This document shows positions 8,203-16,556 of a stretch of DNA of 64,000 nucleotides, piece after piece. The notes under the pieces were generated by a model, which saw nothing but the letters and a program-made list of their open reading frames with translations, was not told where the DNA came from and did no database searches. The translations under genes were made by a program, and so were the position numbers. The stretch lies in the NCBI RefSeq assembly GCF_000342005.1, contig NZ_AOHO01000028.1, positions 62,001-126,000 on the forward strand, given 5' to 3'. Every line of letters begins with the position of its first letter. The first letter of the stretch is position 1. The stretch comes from Amycolatopsis decaplanina DSM 44594. Lineage in GTDB: Bacteria > Actinomycetota > Actinomycetes > Mycobacteriales > Pseudonocardiaceae.

Positions 8203-8367
8203 TCACGCCGATGCGAGCCCCGCAGGCATCCGGCGTTCCCGTTCGGCCGCCTTCGCCCGGCGGGTGACAGGGAAGCGCTGGTCGAGTTCGACCAGCAGCG
8301 GGGTCGCCGCCATCAGTGCCAGCAGAGCGAGTCCGGCGTAGGCGCCCACAGTCGCGATGATCGTCAT
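8203..8367 (-). CDS. 54-residue single-span membrane protein
   Basis: This short gene has an excellent ribosome site, GAGGAGG, placed 5 bases before ATG 8367. The product begins MTIIATVGAYAGLALLALMA, one membrane helix, followed by a charged cytoplasmic tail (VTRRAKAAERERRM). No family is recognised. It lies downstream of the RpiR-type regulator gene on the same strand, with a gap of about 80 bases, and could share its transcript. The tail's arginine-rich positive-inside pattern suggests N-out, C-in orientation. The strong translation signal makes it more than a chance frame. Confidence 0.65.
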   Translation of the reverse strand: MTIIATVGAYAGLALLALMAATPLLVELDQRFPVTRRAKAAERERRMPAGLASA

Positions 8368-8446
8368 TTCGGCCTCCTCGATCCCGTACCGCCTGTTCCG
8401 GCGGCCTGGAACCAGGATCGCCCGACGGCAGGGGGTGGCGGATCGG

Positions 8447-9373
8447 TCATCCGGCGGAGGTGCCTCGACCGGTCGGCCTTTTCGGCACTGTCCGATCGGC
8501 CGACCCCGGCCGGCGGTGCAGCAGATCGAACCGCGACCACATGGCCTCGGCCGCCTCGATGGACTCGCCGGTGCGGACAGGATCGACGGCGGCGAGTTGC
8601 GCGACGATCGCCTGCACCAGGCTCATGCCCGCGGTCAGCGACGGGAAGAACGTCACGCCCTCGGCGGGCACCATCAGCACCTGTTCGACGGCGCCCGCCA
8701 GCGCGGGACTGGCCGCGTCGGTGATGGCGAAAGCGCGCGCCCCCCTGGCCTTGGCCTCGTTCGCGGCGAGCACGGTGCTTTCGTACAGCCGCCAGAAACT
8801 GATCGCGATGAGCACGTCCTCGGAAGAGAGTTTCGCCGTGGCGTTGGCGAGTTCGGCGTCGCCCGCGGTGATCGCGTGGACGTCGTACCCGGCGAGCCGG
8901 GCGTTGTGCGCGAAGGCGATCCCGACCGCGGCGTAACTGCCGTCGGCGATGACGACCGTGCGGCGCGCGGCGGCGACGGCCTCCGCGACGTTGCGGATCT
9001 CCTCCTCGGCGAACCGCCGGTTGAGCAGAGCGAGGCTGTCTAGGTCGCGGCGCAGCGACGCCGATCCCGGCGAGTCGACGTCCCGGTGCTCCTCGGCCAC
9101 CTGCGGCGCGCTCAGCGACGACATGTACCGCGCCCGCAACTCCTGTTGCAGCGCCGGCCATCCGGCGAAACCCAGCGCCTGCGCCGTACGGGTGACGGTG
9201 GCGACGTTGACCCCGGCCAGCTGCGCGAGCTCGGCCGTCGAGCCGAACGACGCCCGGCGCGGTTGCGAGACCAGCACTTCCAGCACGGCGGCCGACTTCG
9301 GCCGCAGGCCGCGTTCCGGTGTCCGATCCCGAAGCCACGCCTCGAAACCGTCGTCGGTTCCCGTCCCTGTCAC
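8447..9373 (-). CDS. MurR/RpiR-family transcriptional regulator
   Basis: The 308-residue protein has an N-terminal HTH_6 domain (STAELAQLAGVNVATVTRTA, about residues 45-80) and a C-terminal SIS domain that binds phosphosugars or related ligands (TVVIADGSYAAVGIAFAHNA, then VLIAISFWRLYESTV). Start GTG 9373 is preferred to GTG 9379 because GGGAGG ends directly before the latter, leaving correct spacing only for 9373. It diverges from the MFS transporter; the gap contains a palindrome that is probably its operator. It presumably controls the MFS-GAF-amidohydrolase operon in response to a metabolite of that pathway. Confidence 0.9.
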   Translation of the reverse strand: MTGTGTDDGFEAWLRDRTPERGLRPKSAAVLEVLVSQPRRASFGSTAELAQLAGVNVATVTRTAQALGFAGWPALQQELRARYMSSLSAPQVAEEHRDVDSPGSASLRRDLDSLALLNRRFAEEEIRNVAEAVAAARRTVVIADGSYAAVGIAFAHNARLAGYDVHAITAGDAELANATAKLSSEDVLIAISFWRLYESTVLAANEAKARGARAFAITDAASPALAGAVEQVLMVPAEGVTFFPSLTAGMSLVQAIVAQLAAVDPVRTGESIEAAEAMWSRFDLLHRRPGSADRTVPKRPTGRGTSAG

Positions 9374-9425
9374 GCGCACCCTCCCTCGACCGCGTCACGG
9401 TAACGCATCGTGCCCATCGGACCAC

Positions 9426-9465
9426 CTGCAACAACCATTGCAGTTTTGCCGAAACGCAGTATACG
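9426..9465 (+). promoter_or_regulatory. MFS operon promoter with RpiR-type operator
   Basis: A perfect inverted repeat, CTGCAA-N6-TTGCAG, spans 9426-9443. Its right arm also reads as a -35-like TTGCAG (9438-9443), followed after 16 bases by TATACG (9460-9465) as a -10. The repeat thus overlies the -35, as expected for repression by the divergent RpiR-type regulator. The transporter's start is 44 bases downstream. Confidence 0.6.
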
Positions 9466-9508
9466 TTGTCCGCACTCCTCGTCGCCCGAACCACGGAAGG
9501 CGTTCCCC

Positions 9509-10900
9509 ATGACGCTTCTGGCACGACTGGACCGGCTCCCGCTGAGCCGTCCCCATTACAAACTCCTGCTCATCGGCGGGCTCGGCTACACGTTCGACGG
9601 TATGGACTCCGCCGTGGTCGCCTTCCTCCTGCCGAGCGCGAAAGCCGCCTGGGGCCTCGACAACGGCCAGCTCGGCCTGATCGGTTCGGCGACGCCGTTC
9701 GGCTTCCTCTTCGGCGCGATCGCCGCCGGTCTGCTGGGCGACCGCATCGGCCGCAAGAAGGTCATGATGTACGCGCTGGCCTTCTATGCGGTGTTCTCGG
9801 TGCTCGCCGCCTTCTCCCCCAACTACGAGATCTTCCTGGGCGCCCGGGTGCTGGCCGGGGCGGGCGCCGGCGCCGAAAGCGCCATCATCGCGCCGTTCCT
9901 GTCGGAATTCGTCCCCGCCAAACGGCGCGGCTGGTTCGTCGGCGCGCTGGCCGGGTTCTTCTCGTTCGGTTTCGTCGCCGCCGCGCTGATCGGGCGGTTC
10001 GTCGTCCCGACCGTGCCGGAAGGCTGGCGGGTCGCGCAGCTGATCACCGCGCTGCCGATCGTCATGCTGCTGTGGTGGCGCCGTTCGCTGCCGGAATCAC
10101 CCCGGTTCCTCGTCGCGAACGGACGTCACGCCGAGGCCGAGAAGATCGTCACCAAACTGGAGCGGGACGTCGAAAAGGCGACGGGACGGGAACTCCCGGC
10201 CATCGCCGAGGCCGACGCCCAGCCCGCGACGGAGACCCCCAAGGTCAATCTCCTCAGCGCGCTCAAGTTCCTGTGGAGCCCGGCGATGGCACGCCGCACC
10301 GCGGTGATCTGGACCGTGTGGTTCGTGATCACGTTCTCCTACTACGGCTTCTTCTCCTGGATCCCGACGCTGCTCGTCGAGCGCGGTATCACGGTGACCA
10401 AGAGCTTCGAGTTCTCCATCATCATCTACCTGGCGCAGATCCCCGGATACTTCTCCGCCGCGTGGCTCTCCGAACGCCTCGACCGCAAGCACACCATCGC
10501 GTTGTACCTCGCGGGCTCGGCGGTGAGCGCGTTCTGGCTGAGCCAGATGGACGCGCCGTGGTCGATCACCCTCGCCGGGGCGGTGCTGTCGTTCTTCCTC
10601 AACGGCACCTACGCCGGCGTGTACTCCTACACCCCCGAGGTGTTCCCTACCTGGATCCGCGCCAGCGGTACCGGACTGTCCAGCGCGTTCGGCCGGGTCG
10701 GCAGCATCCTGGCCCCGACGATCATCGGCCTGTCCGCGGCGAGCCTCGGCTTCGCGGGCGTCTTCGGCCTCACCACCGCCGTCCTGGCGGCCGGGGTGGT
10801 GTGCGTGGTCGTGTTCGGCCTGTCCACCGCCGGCCGCTCCCTGGAAGAACTGACCGAACACGGCGCGCCCGTGAAGACCGCTGAGGAGATGACCAAGTGA
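9509..10900 (+). CDS. MFS transporter, NiaP/aromatic-acid:H+ symporter-like
   Basis: The 463-residue protein has twelve hydrophobic segments and MFS signatures: GLLGDRIGRKK between TM2 and TM3, and SLPESPRFLV before the central loop. The family places it among metabolite:H+ symporters such as NiaP or aromatic-acid carriers. ATG 9509 follows GGAAGG; conserved sequence begins at MTLLARLDRLPLSRPHYKLL. It heads an operon: its stop overlaps the GTG of the GAF gene, whose stop overlaps the amidohydrolase ATG. The substrate is probably the compound hydrolysed by that amidohydrolase, such as a peptide-like or N-acyl molecule. Confidence 0.9.
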   Translation: MTLLARLDRLPLSRPHYKLLLIGGLGYTFDGMDSAVVAFLLPSAKAAWGLDNGQLGLIGSATPFGFLFGAIAAGLLGDRIGRKKVMMYALAFYAVFSVLAAFSPNYEIFLGARVLAGAGAGAESAIIAPFLSEFVPAKRRGWFVGALAGFFSFGFVAAALIGRFVVPTVPEGWRVAQLITALPIVMLLWWRRSLPESPRFLVANGRHAEAEKIVTKLERDVEKATGRELPAIAEADAQPATETPKVNLLSALKFLWSPAMARRTAVIWTVWFVITFSYYGFFSWIPTLLVERGITVTKSFEFSIIIYLAQIPGYFSAAWLSERLDRKHTIALYLAGSAVSAFWLSQMDAPWSITLAGAVLSFFLNGTYAGVYSYTPEVFPTWIRASGTGLSSAFGRVGSILAPTIIGLSAASLGFAGVFGLTTAVLAAGVVCVVVFGLSTAGRSLEELTEHGAPVKTAEEMTK

Positions 10901-11337
10901 CCGTCTCGCTGTCCACTGTGGAGGACAAGACCCGAGCCACGATCGGCGTACGGCTGTTCACCGTGCTGGCCTGGGTGCCCGAACGGCGGGCCCTGCGGCG
11001 GGTGCACAGCAGCCACCCGGCGGAATACCCGGTCGGCGGCGAGAAGACCGTCGAGGTCGCCGCCGGCTGGCTGGAGCGGTGCATCACCGGGCAGGAGCCC
11101 TACTTCGGGGCGGACAACGCGGCGGTGCGGGAGATCTTCGCCGACCACGAACTCATCGACAGTCTCGGTTGCGGTGCGGTGATCAACGTGCCGGTGGTGG
11201 ACGACGGCCGCACCCTCGGTGTCCTCAACCTTCTCGACGCCGAAGGCAGCTACGACGACGATTCCGTCGCGATGGCCCGTTCCCTGGCACCGTTGGCGGT
11301 CCCGGCCCTGCGCGAACTCCTGGAGGAGACCCGATGA
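10897..11337 (+). CDS. stand-alone GAF-domain protein
   Basis: A 146-residue single GAF domain: GVRLFTVLAWVPERRALRRV at the start and GCGAVINVPVVDDGRTLGVL, the typical central GAF strand pair. It has no output domain. It sits between a transporter and an amidohydrolase with overlapping start and stop codons on both sides, so it is made in step with them. It may be a ligand sensor or a small enzyme. The free-methionine-sulfoxide-reductase GAF type is an alternative, but its usual cysteine set is not evident here. Confidence 0.8.
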   Translation: MTVSLSTVEDKTRATIGVRLFTVLAWVPERRALRRVHSSHPAEYPVGGEKTVEVAAGWLERCITGQEPYFGADNAAVREIFADHELIDSLGCGAVINVPVVDDGRTLGVLNLLDAEGSYDDDSVAMARSLAPLAVPALRELLEETR

Positions 11338-12548
11338 CCGGCTCGCTGCTGCTGCGCAACGCCCGCCTGCTCGACCCGGCCGAGGGCGAGTACACCGAGG
11401 GCGACCTCCGGTGCTCCGACGGCCGGATCGTCGAGATCGGAACCGGTCTCACCGCGGGCGACGCGCGGACCGAGGACCTGCGTGGCGCGTTCGTGCTGCC
11501 CGGGCTCGTCGACGCCCATGTGCACGTCACCGCGTCGACCGCGGATCTGGGATCGCTGCCCGCGTCGTCACCGTCCTATGTGGCCGCGCACAGTGCCCGC
11601 ACCATGAGCCGGATGCTGGATCGGGGCTTCACCACGGTCCGCGACGCGTCCGGCGCCGACTACGGTCTCGCCGACGCGCAGGCCGAAGGCTTGTTCCGCG
11701 GTCCGCGGCTGCTGTTCTGCGGTCGCGCGCTGAGCCAGACCGGCGGGCACGGCGACAGCCGGACCCGCGGTGCCAACGCCAGCGACGACCACCCGTGCTG
11801 CGCCGGTCTCGGCCGGGTCGCCGACGGGGTCGACGCGGTCCGCGCGGCGGCGCGCGACGAACTGCGCAAGGGGGCGCACCACATCAAGGTGATGGCCTCC
11901 GGCGGTGTCGCCTCCCCCACCGACAGGATCGACTCGACGCAGTACTCCGGCGAGGAACTGCGTGCCATCGTCGAGGAGGCGGAGGCGGCCAACCGCTACG
12001 TCGCCGCGCACGCCTACACCGCCCGCGCGGTGAACCGCGCGCTGGAGCTGGGCGTGCGGTCGATCGAGCACGGCAACCTGATCGACGACCTCAGTGTCGA
12101 ACTGTTCCTCCGGCACGACGCGTACCTCGTGCCCACCCTGGTCACGTACTGGGCTTTGAAGGAGGAAGGGCGCGAGCACGGGCTGCCGGAATCCAGCTGG
12201 CGCAAGGTCGACGAGGTGCTCGGCGCGGGCATGGCCGCACTCGAGCGGGCGGCCAGAGGCGGGGTGAAACTGGTGTACGGCAGCGATCTCCTCGGCGGGA
12301 TGCACCGGCACCAGAACCACGAGTTCCGGCTGCGCGGCGAGGTCCAGTCCGCGCTGGAGGTGATCCGCTCCGCGACGTCGACGGCGGCGGACCTGCTGAA
12401 CCTGACCGGCGAGATCGGCACACTGGCCCCCGGCGCGCACGCGGACCTGCTGGTCGTGGACCGGGATCCGCTGGAGGACATCGGCGTCCTTGCCGAGCCC
12501 GAATCCTTCCGGCACGTCATCCAAGGCGGGACGGTGGTCTCCGCCTGA
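11334..12548 (+). CDS. metal-dependent amidohydrolase, Xaa-Pro dipeptidase-like
   Basis: The 404-residue protein has the amidohydrolase metal motif GLVDAHVHV near residue 60, a probable carboxylated Lys in HHIKVMASGGV, metal His residues in VAAHAYTARAV and RSIEHGNLI, and the Asp in LVYGSDLLGG. The C-terminal beta-sandwich return (GAHADLLVVDRDPLEDI) is present. This pattern fits prolidase- and imidazolonepropionase-like members that cleave N-acyl amino acids or cyclic amides. It is last in the operon with the MFS and GAF genes. The exact substrate is unknown; uptake by the MFS partner followed by hydrolysis is the likely scheme. Confidence 0.88.
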   Translation: MTGSLLLRNARLLDPAEGEYTEGDLRCSDGRIVEIGTGLTAGDARTEDLRGAFVLPGLVDAHVHVTASTADLGSLPASSPSYVAAHSARTMSRMLDRGFTTVRDASGADYGLADAQAEGLFRGPRLLFCGRALSQTGGHGDSRTRGANASDDHPCCAGLGRVADGVDAVRAAARDELRKGAHHIKVMASGGVASPTDRIDSTQYSGEELRAIVEEAEAANRYVAAHAYTARAVNRALELGVRSIEHGNLIDDLSVELFLRHDAYLVPTLVTYWALKEEGREHGLPESSWRKVDEVLGAGMAALERAARGGVKLVYGSDLLGGMHRHQNHEFRLRGEVQSALEVIRSATSTAADLLNLTGEIGTLAPGAHADLLVVDRDPLEDIGVLAEPESFRHVIQGGTVVSA

Positions 12549-12604
12549 CGCAATTCGTCACCTACTTGCGATCCCTGTCCGACGCAAGTAGGTGACGAAT
12601 TGCG
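12549..12604. terminator. 22-bp perfect palindrome between convergent genes
   Basis: Arms 12549-12570 and 12583-12604 (one arm reads CGCAAGTAGGTGACGAATTG then CG) are exact complements around a 12-base loop. It begins directly after the amidohydrolase stop and ends 2 bases before the stop of the convergent aldehyde dehydrogenase gene, so it can terminate both. A half copy (GCAAGTAGGTGACTAATCGC) recurs at about 55272. Confidence 0.7.
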
Positions 12605-12606
12605 GG

Positions 12607-13977
12607 TCAGGAGAAGCCCTGAGGCACATTCCACGGGTTGTCGTCGCGCAGCGGTTCCGGCAGCAGCTGCGACGGCCAGTCCTGATAGGACACCGGCCGA
12701 AGGAAGCGTTCCACCGCCGCTGTCCCGACCGAAGTCGACGCCGGTGAGGTCGTCGCCGGGAACGGTCCGCCGTGCTGCATCGCGGCGGTCACCGCGACCC
12801 CGGTCGGCCAGCCGCCCCACAGGATCCGCCCGCTGCGGCCGGCCAGCACCGGGCGCAGCGCCTCGACGTCGGAAGCCTCTTCGGGTTGGGCGTGCACGGT
12901 CGTCGTGAGCTGACCGGGCAGCGCCGCGAGAACCGGCAGGACATCGGAGAGCCGCGAGTACCGCACGATCACGCCCAATGGGCCGAAGCACTCTTCGGCC
13001 ACATCTGGCACGAAATCGGCCAGATCGATTTCGAGCAGCCGGGCCCCGGCTCCCGAGACGACCTCCCGGACCCCGGGGATCGCGGTCAGCCGCTCCGCAC
13101 CGGTGTGGAACCCGGACGCGATGCGGTCGTTCAGGAAGGGCGTCGCCGGGATCCCGCGCAACCGTTCGGCGACGAGATCCACGAACGGGCTTGAGGAAGG
13201 CGCGAACACCAGGCCGGGGTTCGTGCAGAACTGGCCGTTACCCATGGTCAGCGAACCGGCGTAGCCCGCCGCCAGTTCATCGGCCCGCGTCCGCGCGGCG
13301 CCGGGCAGGACGATCACCGGGTTGACGCTGCCCAGCTCGCCGTGGAACGGGATCGGGACCGGCCGCTCGGCCGCGATCCGCGCCAGCGCGAGCCCTCCCG
13401 CCACCGAACCGGTGAAGGCGGCGGCCGCGATCGCCGGATGGCGCAACGCCTCCACGCCGGCGGCTTCCCCTTCGATCAGGCCGAGGAGAGCACCCCACCG
13501 CCCGAGAGCGTCTTCGATGATCGACGCCGTCCGGCGGGACAACTCCGGATGTCCGGGATGGGCCTTGACCACCACCGAGCATCCGGCCACCCACGCCGAA
13601 GCGGTGTCCCCGCCCGCCACGCTGAACGCGAACGGGAAGTTGCTCGCGGCGAACACCAGGACCGGCCCCACCGCGGTGCGGTACCGGCGCAGCTCCGGCC
13701 GGGGACCTGGCGGCCACGACGGATCGGCGCGGTCGATCCGGACGTCGTAGTAGGAGCCGCTCTCGGCCGCGAGCAGTCGCATCTGGAACGTCGTGCGCGC
13801 CAGCTCGCCGGTCAGCCGTTTCGTCCCCAGCTTGGTTTCGGCGTCGGCGATCTCGATCAAGGACGTCCCTGCCGCGTCCAGCGCGTCGGCCACACCGGTG
13901 ATCACCTCGGCTCGTGTCTTCGGCGAAACCGCGGCCCACGCGCCGGCGATCTCCGCCGCCCTCTCGATCATCTTCAT
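12607..13977 (-). CDS. alpha-ketoglutarate semialdehyde dehydrogenase
   Basis: The 456-residue aldehyde dehydrogenase is of the 2,5-dioxovalerate/KGSADH type. It shows LVFAASNFPFAFSVAGGD (a KGSADH-type cofactor region), the catalytic-base segment FHGELGSVNPV and the catalytic Cys in NGQFCTNPG. It oxidises 2,5-dioxopentanoate to 2-oxoglutarate, the last step of the hydroxyproline route encoded upstream. ATG 13977 follows GGAAGG and overlaps the permease stop by 4 bases. Confidence 0.93.
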   Translation of the reverse strand: MKMIERAAEIAGAWAAVSPKTRAEVITGVADALDAAGTSLIEIADAETKLGTKRLTGELARTTFQMRLLAAESGSYYDVRIDRADPSWPPGPRPELRRYRTAVGPVLVFAASNFPFAFSVAGGDTASAWVAGCSVVVKAHPGHPELSRRTASIIEDALGRWGALLGLIEGEAAGVEALRHPAIAAAAFTGSVAGGLALARIAAERPVPIPFHGELGSVNPVIVLPGAARTRADELAAGYAGSLTMGNGQFCTNPGLVFAPSSSPFVDLVAERLRGIPATPFLNDRIASGFHTGAERLTAIPGVREVVSGAGARLLEIDLADFVPDVAEECFGPLGVIVRYSRLSDVLPVLAALPGQLTTTVHAQPEEASDVEALRPVLAGRSGRILWGGWPTGVAVTAAMQHGGPFPATTSPASTSVGTAAVERFLRPVSYQDWPSQLLPEPLRDDNPWNVPQGFS

Positions 13978-15416
13978 GCTTCCTTCCTTTCCGGGTTCTC
14001 CGCCGAGTTCCGGAAACCGAACAGGGCGTACACCACCAGACCGAGCACCATCCAGGCCGCGAACCGCAGCCAGGTCAGCGCGTCCAGGTTCGCGATCAGC
14101 CACACCGCGAACGCCACCCCGACCAGCGGCACGAACGGGACCCACGGGGTGCGGAACGACCGCGGCAGGTCCGGCCGGGTGCGCCGCAGCACCACCACCG
14201 CGATCGACACGACGATGAACGCGGCCAGGATCCCGATGTTCGTCAGATCCGCGGCCTCCTTGATCGGCAGGAAGCCCGCGATGACCGCCGAGCCGATCCC
14301 GACCGGCCAGATCACCCGCGTCGGCACCCGGCGTCGCGGGTGGGTGCGGGCGAAGTAGCGGGGCAGCAGACCGTCCCGGCTCATCGCGAACCAGATCCGC
14401 GACACCGCCAGCATGTTCGCGAACGCCGACGTGGTGATCCCGAGGATGCCGCCGACCGCGACGACCGTGCCCAGTCCGGCGAGCCCGACCGCGGCCAGCG
14501 CGCTCGAGAACGGGCTGTGCACATCGATCCGGTCGTAGCGTTGCATGCCCACCAGCACGATGGACACCAGCAGGTAGATCACCGCCGCGATGGCGAGCGA
14601 AACGATGATCGCCTTGGGCAGCAACCGTTTCGCCTCGACGCTCTCCTCCGCGGCCGCCGTCATCGCGTCGTAGCCGTAGACCGCGAAGAACGTCGTCGCC
14701 GCGCCCGCGACCGCGCCACCGAGGCCGTAGGGCAGGAACGGGCTGAAGTTCCCCGCGGAGAGGTGGAACGCGCCGGCGACCACGACCAGTGCCACGATCG
14801 CCAGCTTGATCACCACCAGCGCCGTCTCGAAACGCGCGGATTGCTTGCTGCCCCGGGAAAGGACGAACGCCAGCAGCAGGCACAGCAAGGCGGCGAACAG
14901 GTCGACCCGGTGCCCCGGCCCGGTTCCCGGTGCCCCGAGCATCCACGACGGCAGGTCCAGGCCGACCTGCTCCACGACGTACGACAGATAGCCGGACACC
15001 GCGATCGCGACCACGGCGACGATCGCGGTGTACTCCAGCAGCAGATCCCAGCCGATCAGCCAGCCGGCGATCTCCCCCAGCGCCGCGTAGGAATAGGTGT
15101 ACGCGGATCCGGCACGCGGGATGAGCCCGGCGAACTCCGCGTAGCACAGGGCCGCCGCCGAACTGGCGATGATCGCGATCAGGAACGAGATCATCACGCC
15201 GGGTCCGGCCTGCTGGTTCGCGACCACACCGGCCAGCGAGAAGACACCGGCGCCGACCAGGCCGCCGAGACTGAGCGAGACCAGTTGCCAAAGGCCCATC
15301 GTGCGCGGCAGACCGCCGGGACCGCCCTCGTCAGGGCCTTCGAAGGATTTCCGGCGGAAGAGCCCGGAACGGGAGAAGAGCTTGGGATGGGGCCGGATCG
15401 TCGTTGATTCGGGCAT
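13974..15416 (-). CDS. APC-family amino acid permease
   Basis: The 480-residue permease has about 12-14 hydrophobic segments and APC signatures, including LVSLSLGGLVGAGVFSLAGV in TM1 and PRAGSAYTYSYAALGEIAGW. It resembles cationic-amino-acid and YfnA-like carriers. ATG 15416 follows GGAAGGG. It sits between the hydroxyproline catabolic genes and overlaps the KGSADH gene, so hydroxyproline or a related imino acid is the probable substrate. It is separated from the epimerase gene by a long palindrome, so it may have its own promoter or be expressed at a lower level by partial read-through. Confidence 0.9.
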   Translation of the reverse strand: MPESTTIRPHPKLFSRSGLFRRKSFEGPDEGGPGGLPRTMGLWQLVSLSLGGLVGAGVFSLAGVVANQQAGPGVMISFLIAIIASSAAALCYAEFAGLIPRAGSAYTYSYAALGEIAGWLIGWDLLLEYTAIVAVVAIAVSGYLSYVVEQVGLDLPSWMLGAPGTGPGHRVDLFAALLCLLLAFVLSRGSKQSARFETALVVIKLAIVALVVVAGAFHLSAGNFSPFLPYGLGGAVAGAATTFFAVYGYDAMTAAAEESVEAKRLLPKAIIVSLAIAAVIYLLVSIVLVGMQRYDRIDVHSPFSSALAAVGLAGLGTVVAVGGILGITTSAFANMLAVSRIWFAMSRDGLLPRYFARTHPRRRVPTRVIWPVGIGSAVIAGFLPIKEAADLTNIGILAAFIVVSIAVVVLRRTRPDLPRSFRTPWVPFVPLVGVAFAVWLIANLDALTWLRFAAWMVLGLVVYALFGFRNSAENPERKEA

Positions 15417-15467
15417 GACAAATCCCTTCCGGACCGCGCGGGGCGGGCCGGGTCGGCGGTGGTGGGA

Positions 15468-15552
15468 GGGGCTGAAGGACGCTTTCACCGCATGCCACGC
15501 GGTGAAGGGCGCTTTACCGGCGTCCTATGCGGGGAAAGCGTCCTTCAGCCCC
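15468..15552. repeat. long nested palindrome, CTGAAGG family
   Basis: The outer arms, 19 bases each (GGGGCTGAAGGACGCTTTC, 15468-15486, and 15534-15552), are exact complements. The interior holds a smaller hairpin around ACCGCATGCCACGCGGT. It lies just past the epimerase stop and before the permease start, so it could attenuate transcription within the hydroxyproline gene set. Related copies occur at about 22359-22437, 35275-35345 and 35690-35733. Confidence 0.7.
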
Positions 15553-15554
15553 CG

Positions 15555-16556
15555 TCAGAGGACGAACCCCGCGGGGAACGGGTCGTCCGGGTCGAGCAGA
15601 TAGGTGGCGTTGCCGGTGATCCAGGCGCGTCCGGAGAACTCCGGCACCACGGCGGGGACGCCGCCGACGCTGGTCTCGGCGACCAGTTCGCCGGTGAACG
15701 TGGTGCCGATGAACGAACTGTTCTCGAACGGCGTGTGCAACGGCAGCTCGCCGCGGGCGTGCAGCTGAGCCATCCGGGCCGAGGTGCCGGTGCCGCACGG
15801 CGACCGGTCGAACCAGCCCGGATGGATCGCCATCGCGTTCCTCGACGCGCGTGCGTCCGAACCCGGAGCGAGGAACTGGACGTGTTTGCAGCCGCCGATC
15901 AGCGGGTCGACCGGATGTTCCGGCGGGCGCTGGTCGTTGATCGCCGCCATGATGTCCAGTCCCGCGGCGAGGATCCGGTCCTTCTCCGCCCGGTCGAACG
16001 GGATGTCCACTCGGGACAGTTCGAGGATGGCGTAGAAGTTGCCGCCGTAGGCCAGGTCGTAGCGCACCTCGCCGAGGCCGGGCACCTCGACGACGGCGTC
16101 TCGTTCAGCGAGGAACGACGCGACGTTGCGGAGCTTGACGCGTTCCGCGCGGCCGTCCCGGACCTCGACCTCGGCGTGTACGAGCCCGGCCGGGGTGTCC
16201 AGGCGTACCACGGTCTTCGGTTCGGTCACCTCGACCATTCCGGTCTCCACCAGCACGGTCGCCACGCCGATCGTGCCGTGCCCGCACATCGGCAGGCAGC
16301 CGGACACCTCGATGTACACCACGCCCCAGTCGGCGTCCGGCCTGGTCGGCGGCTGCAGGATCGCGCCGCTCATCGCCGCATGACCGCGCGGCTCGTTCAT
16401 CAGGAACCGCCGCAGGTGGTCCATGTGCTCCATGAAGTACCGGCGGCGTTCGGCCATCGTGTCACCGGGGATGACGCCGACCCCGCCGGTCACCACCCGG
16501 GTCGGCATGCCCTCGGTGTGCGAGTCGACGGCGGTGATCGACCGGATCGACCGCAC
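15555..16556 (-). CDS. 4-hydroxyproline 2-epimerase (proline racemase superfamily)
   Basis: The 333-residue protein carries both catalytic cysteines of racemases and epimerases: Cys91 in PMCGHGTIG and Cys254 in SPCGTGTSA. The second Cys separates it from trans-3-hydroxyproline dehydratases, which have Thr there. It converts trans-4-hydroxy-L-proline to cis-4-hydroxy-D-proline, the first step of the pathway. The GTG start (RSIRSITAVDSHTEG) lies directly next to the deaminase stop and has GGAG upstream. Confidence 0.94.
   Translation of the reverse strand: MRSIRSITAVDSHTEGMPTRVVTGGVGVIPGDTMAERRRYFMEHMDHLRRFLMNEPRGHAAMSGAILQPPTRPDADWGVVYIEVSGCLPMCGHGTIGVATVLVETGMVEVTEPKTVVRLDTPAGLVHAEVEVRDGRAERVKLRNVASFLAERDAVVEVPGLGEVRYDLAYGGNFYAILELSRVDIPFDRAEKDRILAAGLDIMAAINDQRPPEHPVDPLIGGCKHVQFLAPGSDARASRNAMAIHPGWFDRSPCGTGTSARMAQLHARGELPLHTPFENSSFIGTTFTGELVAETSVGGVPAVVPEFSGRAWITGNATYLLDPDDPFPAGFVL

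Noticed and set aside
13914..15407. 497-codon plus-strand frame opposite the permease gene
   Set aside because: Low-complexity Arg/Asp/Gln-rich product antisense to a well-supported APC permease.
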